The notes under the pieces: model-generated
What the model saw: the letters and a program-made list of their open reading frames with translations, nothing else
Told to the model about the DNA's origin: nothing
The model's database searches: none
Shown here: positions 35,921 to 43,883 of the stretch, in pieces
Layout of the letters: each line of letters begins with the position of its first letter
Numbering within the stretch: position 1 is the first letter of the stretch
DNA from: Gallionella sp.
GTDB taxonomy: Bacteria > Pseudomonadota > Gammaproteobacteria > Burkholderiales > Gallionellaceae
Length of the DNA: 64,000 nt
Assembly (NCBI GenBank): GCA_024641025.1
Contig: JAHEDW010000002.1
Span: 28,082 to 92,081, forward strand
Reading direction: 5' to 3'
Made by a program: the position numbers and the translations under genes

Positions 35921-35978
35921 ATGGCCCTGTGTAGAGCGATGCTGCTGAATCAAGGTCAATAAATTGTGACAGGGCCAT
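35921..35978. repeat. 10-bp perfect inverted repeat with 38-base spacer
   Basis: ATGGCCCTGT (35921-35930) and ACAGGGCCAT (35969-35978) are exact inverted copies, followed by TTTTAATAAG. This could be a long hairpin, a pair of operator half-sites or a decayed element end. Confidence 0.35.
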
Positions 35979-36090
35979 TTTAATAAGCAAAGGTTTAAGA
36001 ACGAGGCAGTGTTTGATTCCTCAAGTGTTAAAAATCAAAGCGTAATGTTTGTGTGCTGGACTTTCTGGCATGCTAAAAGGAAAAGGAAAA

Positions 36091-36390
36091 ATGGATAAGG
36101 TGCAAATCAAGGGTGTGTCCAGTCTGGAGGAGTCCAGACGTTTTCACGTCTTGCACGATGAAAAAGAGGGATGCACAGTTGTCTATGATGCTCAAACTGA
36201 AGAGTTAAAAAAGCCAAGTTGTTGGCAGGACATGAACGCCTATTACCACTATCTGATGCATCGCCAAAGGCATCATGAAGCACAGACGATGCTTGCCGAA
36301 TTCATGGCTGGCGGGACACCAATAACCCGGTTGGTCAAGGCCGTTAAATGTGATGGTTCTTCAACCGGAAAGATGCCAAGTTATGCTTAG
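36091..36390 (+). CDS. Hypothetical soluble protein
   Basis: A 99-residue protein of no recognised family. It is polar and His-rich in the middle (AYYHYLMHRQRHHEAQ), has two cysteines about 22 residues apart near the centre (DEKEGCTVVYD and KPSCWQD), and no signal peptide or TM segment. ATG 36091 is preceded by an unusually strong purine-rich ribosome site (AAAAGGAAAAGG); longer in-frame starts at 36049 and 36070 lack one. It stands alone between spacers, so no context helps. Confidence 0.5.
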   Translation: MDKVQIKGVSSLEESRRFHVLHDEKEGCTVVYDAQTEELKKPSCWQDMNAYYHYLMHRQRHHEAQTMLAEFMAGGTPITRLVKAVKCDGSSTGKMPSYA

Positions 36391-36531
36391 GATTGGCACA
36401 GCAGCAACCATGATTGCACAATAGTCTTTAGATTCTCTTTACGCCTAGGAGGACGCTACATTTCCATCTTTGTCTATTTGTGCAACAAGCGCAAGTGCGA
36501 TACAGCAGGAATTCAAATATTAGGAGGGGCT

Positions 36532-36813
36532 ATGAAAAAGCTGAGATTATTACCAGGAGCAGCAGGGGTTATTGCCTTGACCGCTACTATAGGTTTTGTT
36601 GATGGCCAACGTGAAATTGAGCCCGAGGGTTATCTTAGAGACAAGATGACTCAAGAAAGAATCCTGAAACATGTTGCTGCTAATGGGCCTGAATCCAGTA
36701 ACACAGTTTTCATCAGACCTGGTGATTCTGCATATGTTGTAAAAATTAAGCGTGGCGATATATATACTGATGTGATTATTGATGCTGTCAGTGGGAAAAT
36801 ATTGACTTCATAA
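36532..36813 (+). CDS. Small exported PepSY-like protein
   Basis: A 93-residue protein with an N-terminal hydrophobic stretch (about 8-24), then a small domain ending AYVVKIKRGDIYTDVIIDA and SGKILTS. This beta-rich ending resembles PepSY domains (a strand followed by D-x-x-x-G-x-I/V). TAGGAGGGG directly before ATG 36532 gives a good ribosome site. PepSY proteins often inhibit proteases or pair with redox and metal systems; nothing adjacent supports a specific role. The family call is tentative. Confidence 0.55.
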   Translation: MKKLRLLPGAAGVIALTATIGFVDGQREIEPEGYLRDKMTQERILKHVAANGPESSNTVFIRPGDSAYVVKIKRGDIYTDVIIDAVSGKILTS

Positions 36814-37060
36814 ACGGCACTTTCGATTATTTCAAGCTACTTACCCTGTTGCTCCAACTGTGACAGTCACTTGCCCAAAGCGGTAAGCCATGAATTGCAT
36901 CTTTATGCAGGCGCAATAACATTATCCTCATTCGTATTGGTTTTCTTTCTTAGGTTGCTTTGAAGAACTGATATTTGGAAACTGTAGTTGAATGGGGTGT
37001 GGAACCGGTCAATTCAATAAATACAATCAACTTAATGTCGATTCGTGGTCGAGTCTCGAG

Positions 37061-37951
37061 CTAAGGGAGCGTGCTTTCGCCCTGATCGTGTTGCACTGGC
37101 ACCGTCACAGTGGCTGAAGCTAGGGTCTGGTTGCCTGATGCATCGGTTGCTGAATAGATTACGGTGTATATCCTGTCAACAAAGCCATTGTTATGGGCCC
37201 GAAGTTTTATGTAACGATCATCGATGCCAAAACTCGCATCGCGGATATCGTCGGACTCCAAAAGATCATTGGCAGTGATCGACTCAAGTTTGATCTCGGG
37301 TAGGCGGTCGTAGTCGTCTGTCTTGACTGTAAAGATAGCATTCACAGGAACGATTTTGCCGTCGGATGAGTTGATGATGCTTGGTTTAAGGATGACATCA
37401 AGGGTCGGTGGCGTGACGTCAAGTTGTTCAATGCGAAAGGTAACTGTGTCCGGGAGCCTGTTGGTAAAGTGAATCATGGCGTGTGACTTTAAATAATTGC
37501 TGTCAGGTTGGTCAACTGAAATACTCATTTTGGATAGGGTTTGACCGCCAAGTAGAGGCGTGGATTTGTCATTGATTACTTCCCAAAGAATGGCATGCGT
37601 ATCACTATTTTCAGACTTACTCAATGATACCCTCCAGCCTGTAGGAGAATTGGAACTTGCTGAGGGTATTCCCAATTTGCTGTGCCAGTCTGATGGCAGT
37701 TCTACAAGTTCCCATGTGTCATTGTTTGGGTCATCATCGTTCTTACTGTCCCGCCCGATAGTGATGTTATCGATAGTTTGCGGTAAATTATTGATGACTC
37801 TATAGCTGTAAACGATCTTGCTAGCCATATGCCTTGCATATGCCCCTACCTTGACTATGGGTAGTGCTTCTTCTGCGTTTCCTACAGCGCTACAGGCTAG
37901 TAAGTTGATGATGCTTAGCTTCAGTATCAGCTTAGTCCAGCTTTCCTTCAT
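37061..37951 (-). CDS. Exported protein with Ig-like domain, unknown function
   Basis: A 296-residue protein with a signal peptide (about 1-26, ending VGNAEEA). The N-terminal half (about 30-170) has strand-rich sequence reminiscent of metal-chelating or cell-wall-anchored proteins but is not recognised. The C-terminal half ends in an Ig-like/HYR-type domain (IYTVIYSATDASGNQTLASA, close to the TYTATDASGN signature). It lies 29 bases after the cytochrome c'-like gene on the same strand, so the two likely form an operon and may act together in the periplasm. Confidence 0.65.
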   Translation of the reverse strand: MKESWTKLILKLSIINLLACSAVGNAEEALPIVKVGAYARHMASKIVYSYRVINNLPQTIDNITIGRDSKNDDDPNNDTWELVELPSDWHSKLGIPSASSNSPTGWRVSLSKSENSDTHAILWEVINDKSTPLLGGQTLSKMSISVDQPDSNYLKSHAMIHFTNRLPDTVTFRIEQLDVTPPTLDVILKPSIINSSDGKIVPVNAIFTVKTDDYDRLPEIKLESITANDLLESDDIRDASFGIDDRYIKLRAHNNGFVDRIYTVIYSATDASGNQTLASATVTVPVQHDQGESTLP

Positions 37952-37980
37952 GGTACTGCCTTTCTCTAAATATTGAATTG

Positions 37981-38421
37981 TTATTGTCGGAATTTATTAT
38001 GGCATTGCACGCAAATGGCCATGGATTCACGCAAAGCCTTCAATGATTTTTTCAGATCCTTTGATTTTAGGCTTATCGCCAACTTGTCCGCACTAGCAGA
38101 TGCAATTATTCCTAACTTGATTAATTCCTGATTATTAGAGGCGTTATATACTTGCTCCAAACCTTCGGTCATTCCGAGCTTGGCTCGAGCTGTGTTAGAT
38201 GCACCTTCGAAATTATCATGCCCAAGCATGCCGATGATATTTCGAGTAGCAGACAATTGCTCACGCATATTGGAAAGAAGGCGATGTTTCATTCTTGGTG
38301 AAAGATCGAGCGATTGCCGGTTGTCGACAATGTCATGTGCCGTAAGTCCGGTGATTCCCTGTTCTTCAGCCGTGCAGAACACAGGCATGAAAAGAATTGC
38401 AAGCATTATGAAAATTTTCAA
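37981..38421 (-). CDS. Periplasmic cytochrome c'-like protein
   Basis: A 146-residue exported protein: signal peptide about 1-18 (ending CTAEEQ), mostly helical mature part, and one haem c site very near the C-terminus, CVQCH. A C-terminal CxxCH in a small four-helix protein is typical of class II cytochromes (cytochrome c' and c-556 types), which bind NO or act in electron transfer. A GGAGG ribosome site precedes the ATG. First gene of a two-gene operon with the Ig-like protein. Confidence 0.72.
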   Translation of the reverse strand: MKIFIMLAILFMPVFCTAEEQGITGLTAHDIVDNRQSLDLSPRMKHRLLSNMREQLSATRNIIGMLGHDNFEGASNTARAKLGMTEGLEQVYNASNNQELIKLGIIASASADKLAISLKSKDLKKSLKALRESMAICVQCHNKFRQ

Positions 38422-38913
38422 GGATTAACCTCCTAATTATTTGCCAACTCCAGGATTAGAGACGATCGATTTTGGATTTTCTTATTGTTACCCGGTGTGC
38501 AGTGTTCCAGTATTCATCGGTCAGGTCAACCGTGGATGAACGCCAAAGATGTTTGCTTGTTGTGCTTGTTCAAAGTCACAGTGAGAAATCATCCAAATGC
38601 ATTCATTAGTGTTGCTTTCCACGGCTTAAGTGCGCACATTTCTTTCGGGATCGCATTGTTTTTATCAGAGTGTGGCAATTTTCAAGAGAGAATGAAGGTT
38701 ATTTGGGTCAAATGACTGTCTTCGGTCTGGCTACATGCACAATCTATTGACACGTAGGTGTAGCATTTTTCAGTCGTTGATATAAATGGATCGCTTACCT
38801 GACATTGCGGTCTCTATGACATTGAATATTCTGTCGTGGCATGCTCGTTTTGATTAGTAGGTCAACTAGATTGTATTATTGTTCCGATATCAATATTTTC
38901 ACAGGGTGTTGTA
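38422..38913. other. 492-base spacer without a supported gene
   Basis: Divergent spacer between the cytochrome c'-like gene and the nuclease gene. A 76-codon plus-strand frame at 38485 has no ribosome site and no protein-like pattern. I see no convincing promoter, repeat or RNA structure. Confidence 0.5.
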
Positions 38914-39414
38914 ATGGTGACGTTAATTCGCCGTAGCTCAATCTTGCTTCTAATATCTGCGTTCACCCTTATCAGGCCGTCGCTAGGTGAAACCTTGCAA
39001 GGTCGAGTCGTGGGTATTACTGACGGTGATACGATAACTTTATTAGATGCCTCAAACATGCAATGGAAAATCCGACTTCTGGGAATCGATGCACCTGAGA
39101 GTAAGCAGGAGTTTGGTAGAAAGTCTAAGGAAGCTCTTTCTTCTGTAGTATTCAACAGGCAGGTATCTGTTGAATACAATAAGAAGGATCGATACGGTCG
39201 TACGGTTGGTAAAATAATTGTTGATGGAATCGATGCCAATCTTGAGCAAGTTAAATTCGGAATGGCATGGCACTTCAAGAAATATCAGAAAGAGCAGTCT
39301 TTGGAAGATCGCGCTATCTACACTCAGGCAGAATCTCAAGCAAGAAAAGATAAACGCGGCTTGTGGCAGAACGCAGACCCAATGCCGCCATGGATTTGGC
39401 GGAAGAATCATTAG
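38914..39414 (+). CDS. Secreted thermonuclease-like (SNase) nuclease
   Basis: A 166-residue nuclease of the staphylococcal nuclease fold, exported by a signal peptide (about 1-25). Motifs include VVGITDGDTITLLD, KIRLLGIDAPESKQEFG with the catalytic Arg and Asp region, and KKDRYGRTVGKIIVDG with the second arginine. The family hydrolyses DNA and RNA with calcium. It may degrade extracellular nucleic acid or process biofilm DNA. ATG 38914 is preceded by AGGGTG. It stands alone before the DUF2062 gene. Confidence 0.88.
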   Translation: MVTLIRRSSILLLISAFTLIRPSLGETLQGRVVGITDGDTITLLDASNMQWKIRLLGIDAPESKQEFGRKSKEALSSVVFNRQVSVEYNKKDRYGRTVGKIIVDGIDANLEQVKFGMAWHFKKYQKEQSLEDRAIYTQAESQARKDKRGLWQNADPMPPWIWRKNH

Positions 39415-39457
39415 CGATAAAGCTCAACTTAAAGTCTTGCGCGTATAGAATAAGACA

Positions 39458-40000
39458 ATGCGTAAAATATTTCGTAGATACCTTCCGGATCACAAGTCAG
39501 TTGAAAGCCATCCCTGGATTAGGCCTTTCGGAGGTTGGTTGAAGCATCCTAACCTGTGGCATCTACATCGTCGTTCTGTCGCGGGTGGTGTCGCGGTCGG
39601 GTTATTTTGTGGCTTGATCCCAGGACCTTTGCAGATGATAACCGCTGCACTTTTTGCTGTACTTCTGCGGGTCAATCTACCTGTAGCCGCATTTACCACG
39701 CTTTACACCAATCCATTTACAATACTACCGCTATATGCCTTGGCTTATGAGTTGGGTGCTTGGGTGAGTGGAGTAGATGGCAGAGTGGCAAGAGCAAAAC
39801 TGTCGTTCCCAGAAATGCAATGGAATGACTGGTTGAGTAAATTATGGGATTGGATTGTAGCGTTGGGAGAACCGATCCTGATAGGGTTGCCTCTGCTCGG
39901 GATTACTTTGGCCATCTCTGGATATCTCTTGATGAGAGTTGCTTGGCGGGTGATGGTGATATTAAAGTGGCGCGCTAGAAAACAAAGGCGGTCAATTTGA
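39458..40000 (+). CDS. DUF2062 membrane protein
   Basis: A 180-residue membrane protein of the DUF2062 family, unknown function. Characteristic motifs are SVAGGVAVGLFCGLIPGPLQM and NLPVAAFTTLYTNPFTILPLY, which form the first two hydrophobic regions; a third lies at about 138-165. The C-terminus is strongly basic (KWRARKQRRSI). In many Gram-negatives this family sits near fatty-acid or glycosyltransferase genes; here the next genes are CBS and HPP proteins, which says little. Confidence 0.85.
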   Translation: MRKIFRRYLPDHKSVESHPWIRPFGGWLKHPNLWHLHRRSVAGGVAVGLFCGLIPGPLQMITAALFAVLLRVNLPVAAFTTLYTNPFTILPLYALAYELGAWVSGVDGRVARAKLSFPEMQWNDWLSKLWDWIVALGEPILIGLPLLGITLAISGYLLMRVAWRVMVILKWRARKQRRSI

Positions 40001-40141
40001 TTTATTCCTGTAAGGTTCTGTGAACTGTCATATGAAATACTTTATGAAAAAGGAGAATTCAAGGTGATTACTGATGGGTTTTCATGGAGCCATGGAGAAT
40101 AAAGTAGAAATATCAATAATTTGCTGGAAAGAAATCGTGCC

Positions 40142-40771
40142 ATGACACAAAAATTATCCAAAGTCATTCAGGGAAATCTCGATTATGTGGATTCTTCGGT
40201 AACGGAAATTACCGATGACGATATCCGGGATGCTATGCAGAACATTCCTGGTTACCTCGATATCACTACTGAAGATGTACGGTCGGTATTTCAGCTTGCC
40301 CATCGCCATGCCCTTAGGCGCATATTTGCTGGTGTTACTGCTGGCCGGATGATGAGGAACGAAATAACTCCCCTAGCCCCGAACATGACGCTCGATATTG
40401 CGGCAAAGACCCTTGCTGATTCCGGCTACAAAGGACTTCCAGTCGTGGATGATAGCCGTTGTGTTATTGGAATGCTCACCGAAACCGATTTTCTTAAACG
40501 CTTGAAGGCTGATAGTTTTTTCGGCCTGTTATTGAGAATGCTTGAAGACTCATTCGAGTTCACTCACAGTTGTCATGAAACAACTGTCAGCGCTGCTATG
40601 ACCAAGCCGGCCGTGAGTATCAGAATGGATGCTGGATTCCCTGACATATTGGAAGCATTTCAAGGTCACGATGGTCGCAGCATGCCCGTTGTAGATGACG
40701 ATGGCAGGCTTGTCGGTTTGCTGCTGAGAAAGGACTTTATTTCCGCCTTCAAGTTGCAGGAATCCAAATGA
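40142..40771 (+). CDS. CBS-domain-pair protein
   Basis: A 209-residue soluble protein. A short N-terminal region (about 1-65) is followed by two CBS domains (about 70-130 and 150-205), seen as GYKGLPVVDDSRCVIGMLTE and DGRSMPVVDDDGRLVGLLLR. CBS pairs bind adenosyl ligands and regulate partner proteins. The stop overlaps the start of the HPP gene (ATGA at 40768). HPP proteins elsewhere are sometimes fused to CBS pairs, so it probably regulates the HPP transporter. ATG 40142 follows GGAAAG. Confidence 0.85.
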   Translation: MTQKLSKVIQGNLDYVDSSVTEITDDDIRDAMQNIPGYLDITTEDVRSVFQLAHRHALRRIFAGVTAGRMMRNEITPLAPNMTLDIAAKTLADSGYKGLPVVDDSRCVIGMLTETDFLKRLKADSFFGLLLRMLEDSFEFTHSCHETTVSAAMTKPAVSIRMDAGFPDILEAFQGHDGRSMPVVDDDGRLVGLLLRKDFISAFKLQESK

Positions 40772-41316
40772 AATTGCGAGAATATTTTTTGAAGATGCGT
40801 GGTTCCAATGAAGGTGCTCCACCGCGCGTTAGCAAAGATGAGATCTTGTGGTCATGGATAGGTGCTTTCATTGGCATTGCTTGCGTGGCGTGGGTAAATC
40901 AAATTATTTTTGAAGGCCTCGACCTATCATTGTTGATCGGGTCCTATGGAGCGTCCGCTGTACTTTTGTATGGCGCTGCGCGTAGTCCTTTGGCTCAACC
41001 GAGAAACCTGATAGGCGGCCATGTGATATCAGCAATTGTTGGTGTATTGTGCTGGCAGTTTTTGAGCCAGCATATGTGGCTTGCAGAATCGGTGGCAGTC
41101 GCGACTTCCATCGCCCTGATGCACGCTACCCGCACACTCCACCCCCCTGGGGGAGCTACCGCGCTGATCGCGGTCATTGGCTCACCTGAGATTCACAGGA
41201 TGGGTTACCTGTATGTGTTATTTCCCGCTACTGTTGGGCCCCTCGTTATGCTCGCAGTTGCATTGTTGGTGAATAATGTTCCGTCATCCAGGCGCTACCC
41301 GGTAGCCTGGTTTTGA
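40768..41316 (+). CDS. HPP-family membrane protein
   Basis: A 182-residue integral membrane protein with four or five hydrophobic segments. The defining HPP motif is in ATRTLHPPGGATALIAV (about 125-141). Plant and cyanobacterial HPP proteins have been linked to nitrite transport; the substrate here is unknown. It starts within the stop of the CBS gene, so the two are translationally coupled. A terminator-like hairpin overlaps its last codons. Confidence 0.85.
   Translation: MKLREYFLKMRGSNEGAPPRVSKDEILWSWIGAFIGIACVAWVNQIIFEGLDLSLLIGSYGASAVLLYGAARSPLAQPRNLIGGHVISAIVGVLCWQFLSQHMWLAESVAVATSIALMHATRTLHPPGGATALIAVIGSPEIHRMGYLYVLFPATVGPLVMLAVALLVNNVPSSRRYPVAWF
41288..41314 (+). terminator. Terminator-like hairpin overlapping the end of the HPP gene
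   Basis: CCAGG and GCTACC pair with GGTAGC and CTGG in a nearly continuous stem (41288-41310, one bulge, tiny loop) followed by TTTT. The stem encodes the last codons and the T run leads into the stop codon at 41314-41316. Convergent lolD lies downstream. Confidence 0.5.
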
Positions 41317-41400
41317 GCATTGTAAAACGCGCACTTGAATCTAGTTTCTAATCAACATCGTGGCTATGAAATGCCATTCATGCTGAGCCGGATAAAACCT

Positions 41401-42087
41401 TCATCGTATTTCCTTCTGCAATGCTCCATCCACCAGTCGCAACGTCCGTTGCATGCGACCCGCTAGTTCGGGGTCGTGCGTCACTACGATGAAGCTGGTG
41501 TTCATCTGCTCGTTAAGTTCTTGAATCAGGTCGAATAGGGATTGTGCACTGCTTCGATCCAGATTGCCGGTCGGTTCATCGGCCAGCACACATGCTGGCT
41601 CGGTAACCAACGCGCGTGCAACAGCAGTGCGCTGGCGTTCGCCTCCCGAAAGTTCTGATGGGTGGTGGTGCAGACGTTGAGCCAATCCGACTTTTTTCAG
41701 CATCGATTCGGCATGAGGAGCAGCCTCGGTCCATTTCATGCCGCGAATCAACAACGGCATCGCGACATTCTCCAAAGCTGTGAATTCAGGCAACAAATGA
41801 TGGAACTGGTATACAAACCCAAGTGATTGGTTGCGTATTTCACCTCGTTGTGTCTCATTCAATTGCTGCATTTCCTTGCCGAGTATCTGGACTCTGCCGC
41901 TACTGACATCATCTAGGCCTCCAAGAAGATGCAGCAATGTGCTTTTGCCTGAACCTGATGCGCCGATTATAGCTATACGTTCGCCGCGCTTTACTTCGAG
42001 GTTAATTCCCTTGAGTACTGGGACTTCAAGTTTACCCAAAATGAATGTTTTTGTAAGGTCGTGGCAGGATAGAATCGCATCATTCAT
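41401..42087 (-). CDS. lolD: Lipoprotein-releasing ABC transporter ATP-binding protein LolD
   Basis: ATPase of the LolCDE machine, which extracts outer-membrane lipoproteins from the inner membrane and hands them to LolA. The 228 residues have Walker A GASGSGKST, the ABC signature LSGGERQRTAVARAL, Walker B CVLADEPTGNLD and the LolD-type QFHHLLPEFTALENVAMPL. ATG 42087 lies inside the end of lolC (8-base overlap); a longer frame from 42147 lies wholly inside lolC and is unlikely to be used. Confidence 0.93.
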   Translation of the reverse strand: MNDAILSCHDLTKTFILGKLEVPVLKGINLEVKRGERIAIIGASGSGKSTLLHLLGGLDDVSSGRVQILGKEMQQLNETQRGEIRNQSLGFVYQFHHLLPEFTALENVAMPLLIRGMKWTEAAPHAESMLKKVGLAQRLHHHPSELSGGERQRTAVARALVTEPACVLADEPTGNLDRSSAQSLFDLIQELNEQMNTSFIVVTHDPELAGRMQRTLRLVDGALQKEIR

Positions 42088-43324
42088 ATCGCAATGCCTC
42101 CGCCGGTTGGGTTTTGGAAGCACGATAGCTCGGGTACAAAGTCGCAAGCATACTGATTAGGAAAGACATGCCAGCCACCAGCATGACTTCGTGGTAACGC
42201 AGATCAGAGGGTAGTTCACTAATGTAATAAACGTCCTTGGCGAGAAACTGGACCCTGAACAGTTGTTCGATGAATGGCACTACGATATCTAGATTGAGTG
42301 CCAGAACGATGCCACTGATACTACCTAATAGGGTGCCGACAACACCAATCACTACACCCTGCACGATGAATATTTTCATGATGCTTCGCGGAGATGCGCC
42401 CAGTGTGCGCAGGATCGCGATATCCGCTTGTTTGTCAGTTACAGCCATCACCAGTGTCGAAACGATGTTGAAAGCAGCTACCGCTACGATCAGCGACAGG
42501 ATGATGAACATCATTTTTTTTTCCATCTGTACCGCGCGGAAGTAATTACTATTCTGGTGTGTCCAGTCGTTGGCGTAAACGTCATCCGGTAACTGGTTTT
42601 GCAATTCTGCAGCCACTCGTGGTGCGAGATCGACGTCATGTAATTTCGCGCTGATGCCGGTAACTGCATCACCTAATCTGAAAAGTTTTTGTGCGTCTTC
42701 GATATTTATCAATGCCAAGCTGTTGTCGTATGGTGCCATGCCTATCTCGAATAGTCCGACAATATGAAATTGCTTAAGGCGAGGCATCAAGCCAGCTGGG
42801 GTGAACTGGCCTTGCGGAGAAACCAGCAGGATTTTGTCATGGAGTCGCACACCGAGGGCCCGGGCAAGATCGGTGCCTAGAACAATCCCGAATTCACCAC
42901 TTCGCAGGTCACCTAATGCACCAGCCTTGATCTTGTTAGAAAGTTCGGTAATAGCAGTTTCGCGAGAAGGGTCGATGCCGCGCACCATGACGCCCTGCAC
43001 ATTTCGCCCGATTGACAGCATGCCTTGTCCCGACACGTAGGGTGCGGCGGCTATTAGCTGTGGATTCTGTGTCACCTCTTCCAGTATGGTCCGCCAATCA
43101 TTCAATTGTCCGCCATCTGCGACCACTTCAAGGTGAGGCGAAGCACCAAGCATGCGGGCTCGAATCTCCTTTTGGAAACCATTCATCACCGATAGGACCA
43201 CGATCAGTGCCATCACGCCCAATGCCATGCCCAACATGGAGATTAGTGAGATAAAGGAGATGAAGTGGTTGCGCCGTTTTGCACGGGTATAGCGCAGTCC
43301 AATGAACAGTTCGTAGGGTTGCAA
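42080..43324 (-). CDS. lolC: Lipoprotein-releasing system transmembrane protein LolC/LolE
   Basis: Inner-membrane permease of the lipoprotein-releasing complex, 414 residues. An N-terminal TM helix (about 22-45) is followed by a large periplasmic domain, then three C-terminal TM helices (about 275-300, 318-345 and 378-400), the MacB/FtsX-like topology. Family motifs are FIGLRYTRAKRRNHFISFIS and DIAILRTLGASPRSIMKIF. A single LolC/E-type subunit with LolD, as usual in Betaproteobacteria, implies a homodimer. It overlaps lolD. Confidence 0.93.
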   Translation of the reverse strand: MQPYELFIGLRYTRAKRRNHFISFISLISMLGMALGVMALIVVLSVMNGFQKEIRARMLGASPHLEVVADGGQLNDWRTILEEVTQNPQLIAAAPYVSGQGMLSIGRNVQGVMVRGIDPSRETAITELSNKIKAGALGDLRSGEFGIVLGTDLARALGVRLHDKILLVSPQGQFTPAGLMPRLKQFHIVGLFEIGMAPYDNSLALINIEDAQKLFRLGDAVTGISAKLHDVDLAPRVAAELQNQLPDDVYANDWTHQNSNYFRAVQMEKKMMFIILSLIVAVAAFNIVSTLVMAVTDKQADIAILRTLGASPRSIMKIFIVQGVVIGVVGTLLGSISGIVLALNLDIVVPFIEQLFRVQFLAKDVYYISELPSDLRYHEVMLVAGMSFLISMLATLYPSYRASKTQPAEALRYE

Positions 43325-43883
43325 AATATATAGTGGCTAACGATATGGAACGACCGTAAGTGTGCCACAAAGCTGCAGGACTTTGGCGATATTGCCTTAT
43401 GCAAGAATTATTAAAAGCCATTACATCGGGTTCAGAGACCTTTGTCAGACACGCTATCTGACAACTCACATTGTTTGTAAAAAGGTGCAACATCTAGTTG
43501 CCAACATCATAACGGTTTCAGCAACTATCGCTTTTATGTCCAGATCATGTAAAAAGGTCAAGTCCAGAGGTGATACGGCTAAAAAATGGAGATATGTAGT
43601 CCGAATAGATGATAGAAGAGTTCAATTCAGAGATTTTTGCATTCGGACTCTGAACCATTGATGTCAAACAGCAACTGTCTAAGTAAGACAGCCACTGAAC
43701 CAGAAGCAATAATCAATGAATCCGTTCAGAATTTACACCCAAATGATACACTGACATATGATGTAATAACCTTCTTGGCAAGTTGCACAAAAGTGACAGC
43801 AGTTCAATGGGGTGGTGGAAAATGTTCATTACCTTTAATGTGTTTCATCTTGGCTGTCCAAACATGGTTCTGTTTTATAACGT
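43325..43883. other. 559-base spacer without a supported gene
   Basis: Divergent spacer between lolC and the RpfE-like gene. Two plus-strand frames (43362-43661 and 43637-43960) lack ribosome sites and recognisable protein patterns, and the second runs into the RpfE-like gene in another frame. A small stem CTGTC/GACAG lies near 43675. Composition is AT-richer than the flanking genes. Confidence 0.5.

Larger units (their letters stand above)
35450..36090. other. 641-base spacer with inverted repeats, no supported gene
   Basis: No open frame here has a convincing start or protein-like sequence. The spacer contains overlapping palindromes near 35.7 kb and a 10-bp inverted repeat at 35921/35969, listed separately. 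AAAAGGAAAAGG just before 36091 is the ribosome site of the next gene. Confidence 0.5.

Noticed and set aside
38485..38715. 76-codon open frame before the nuclease gene
   Set aside because: No ribosome site or recognisable domain; composition like the surrounding spacer.
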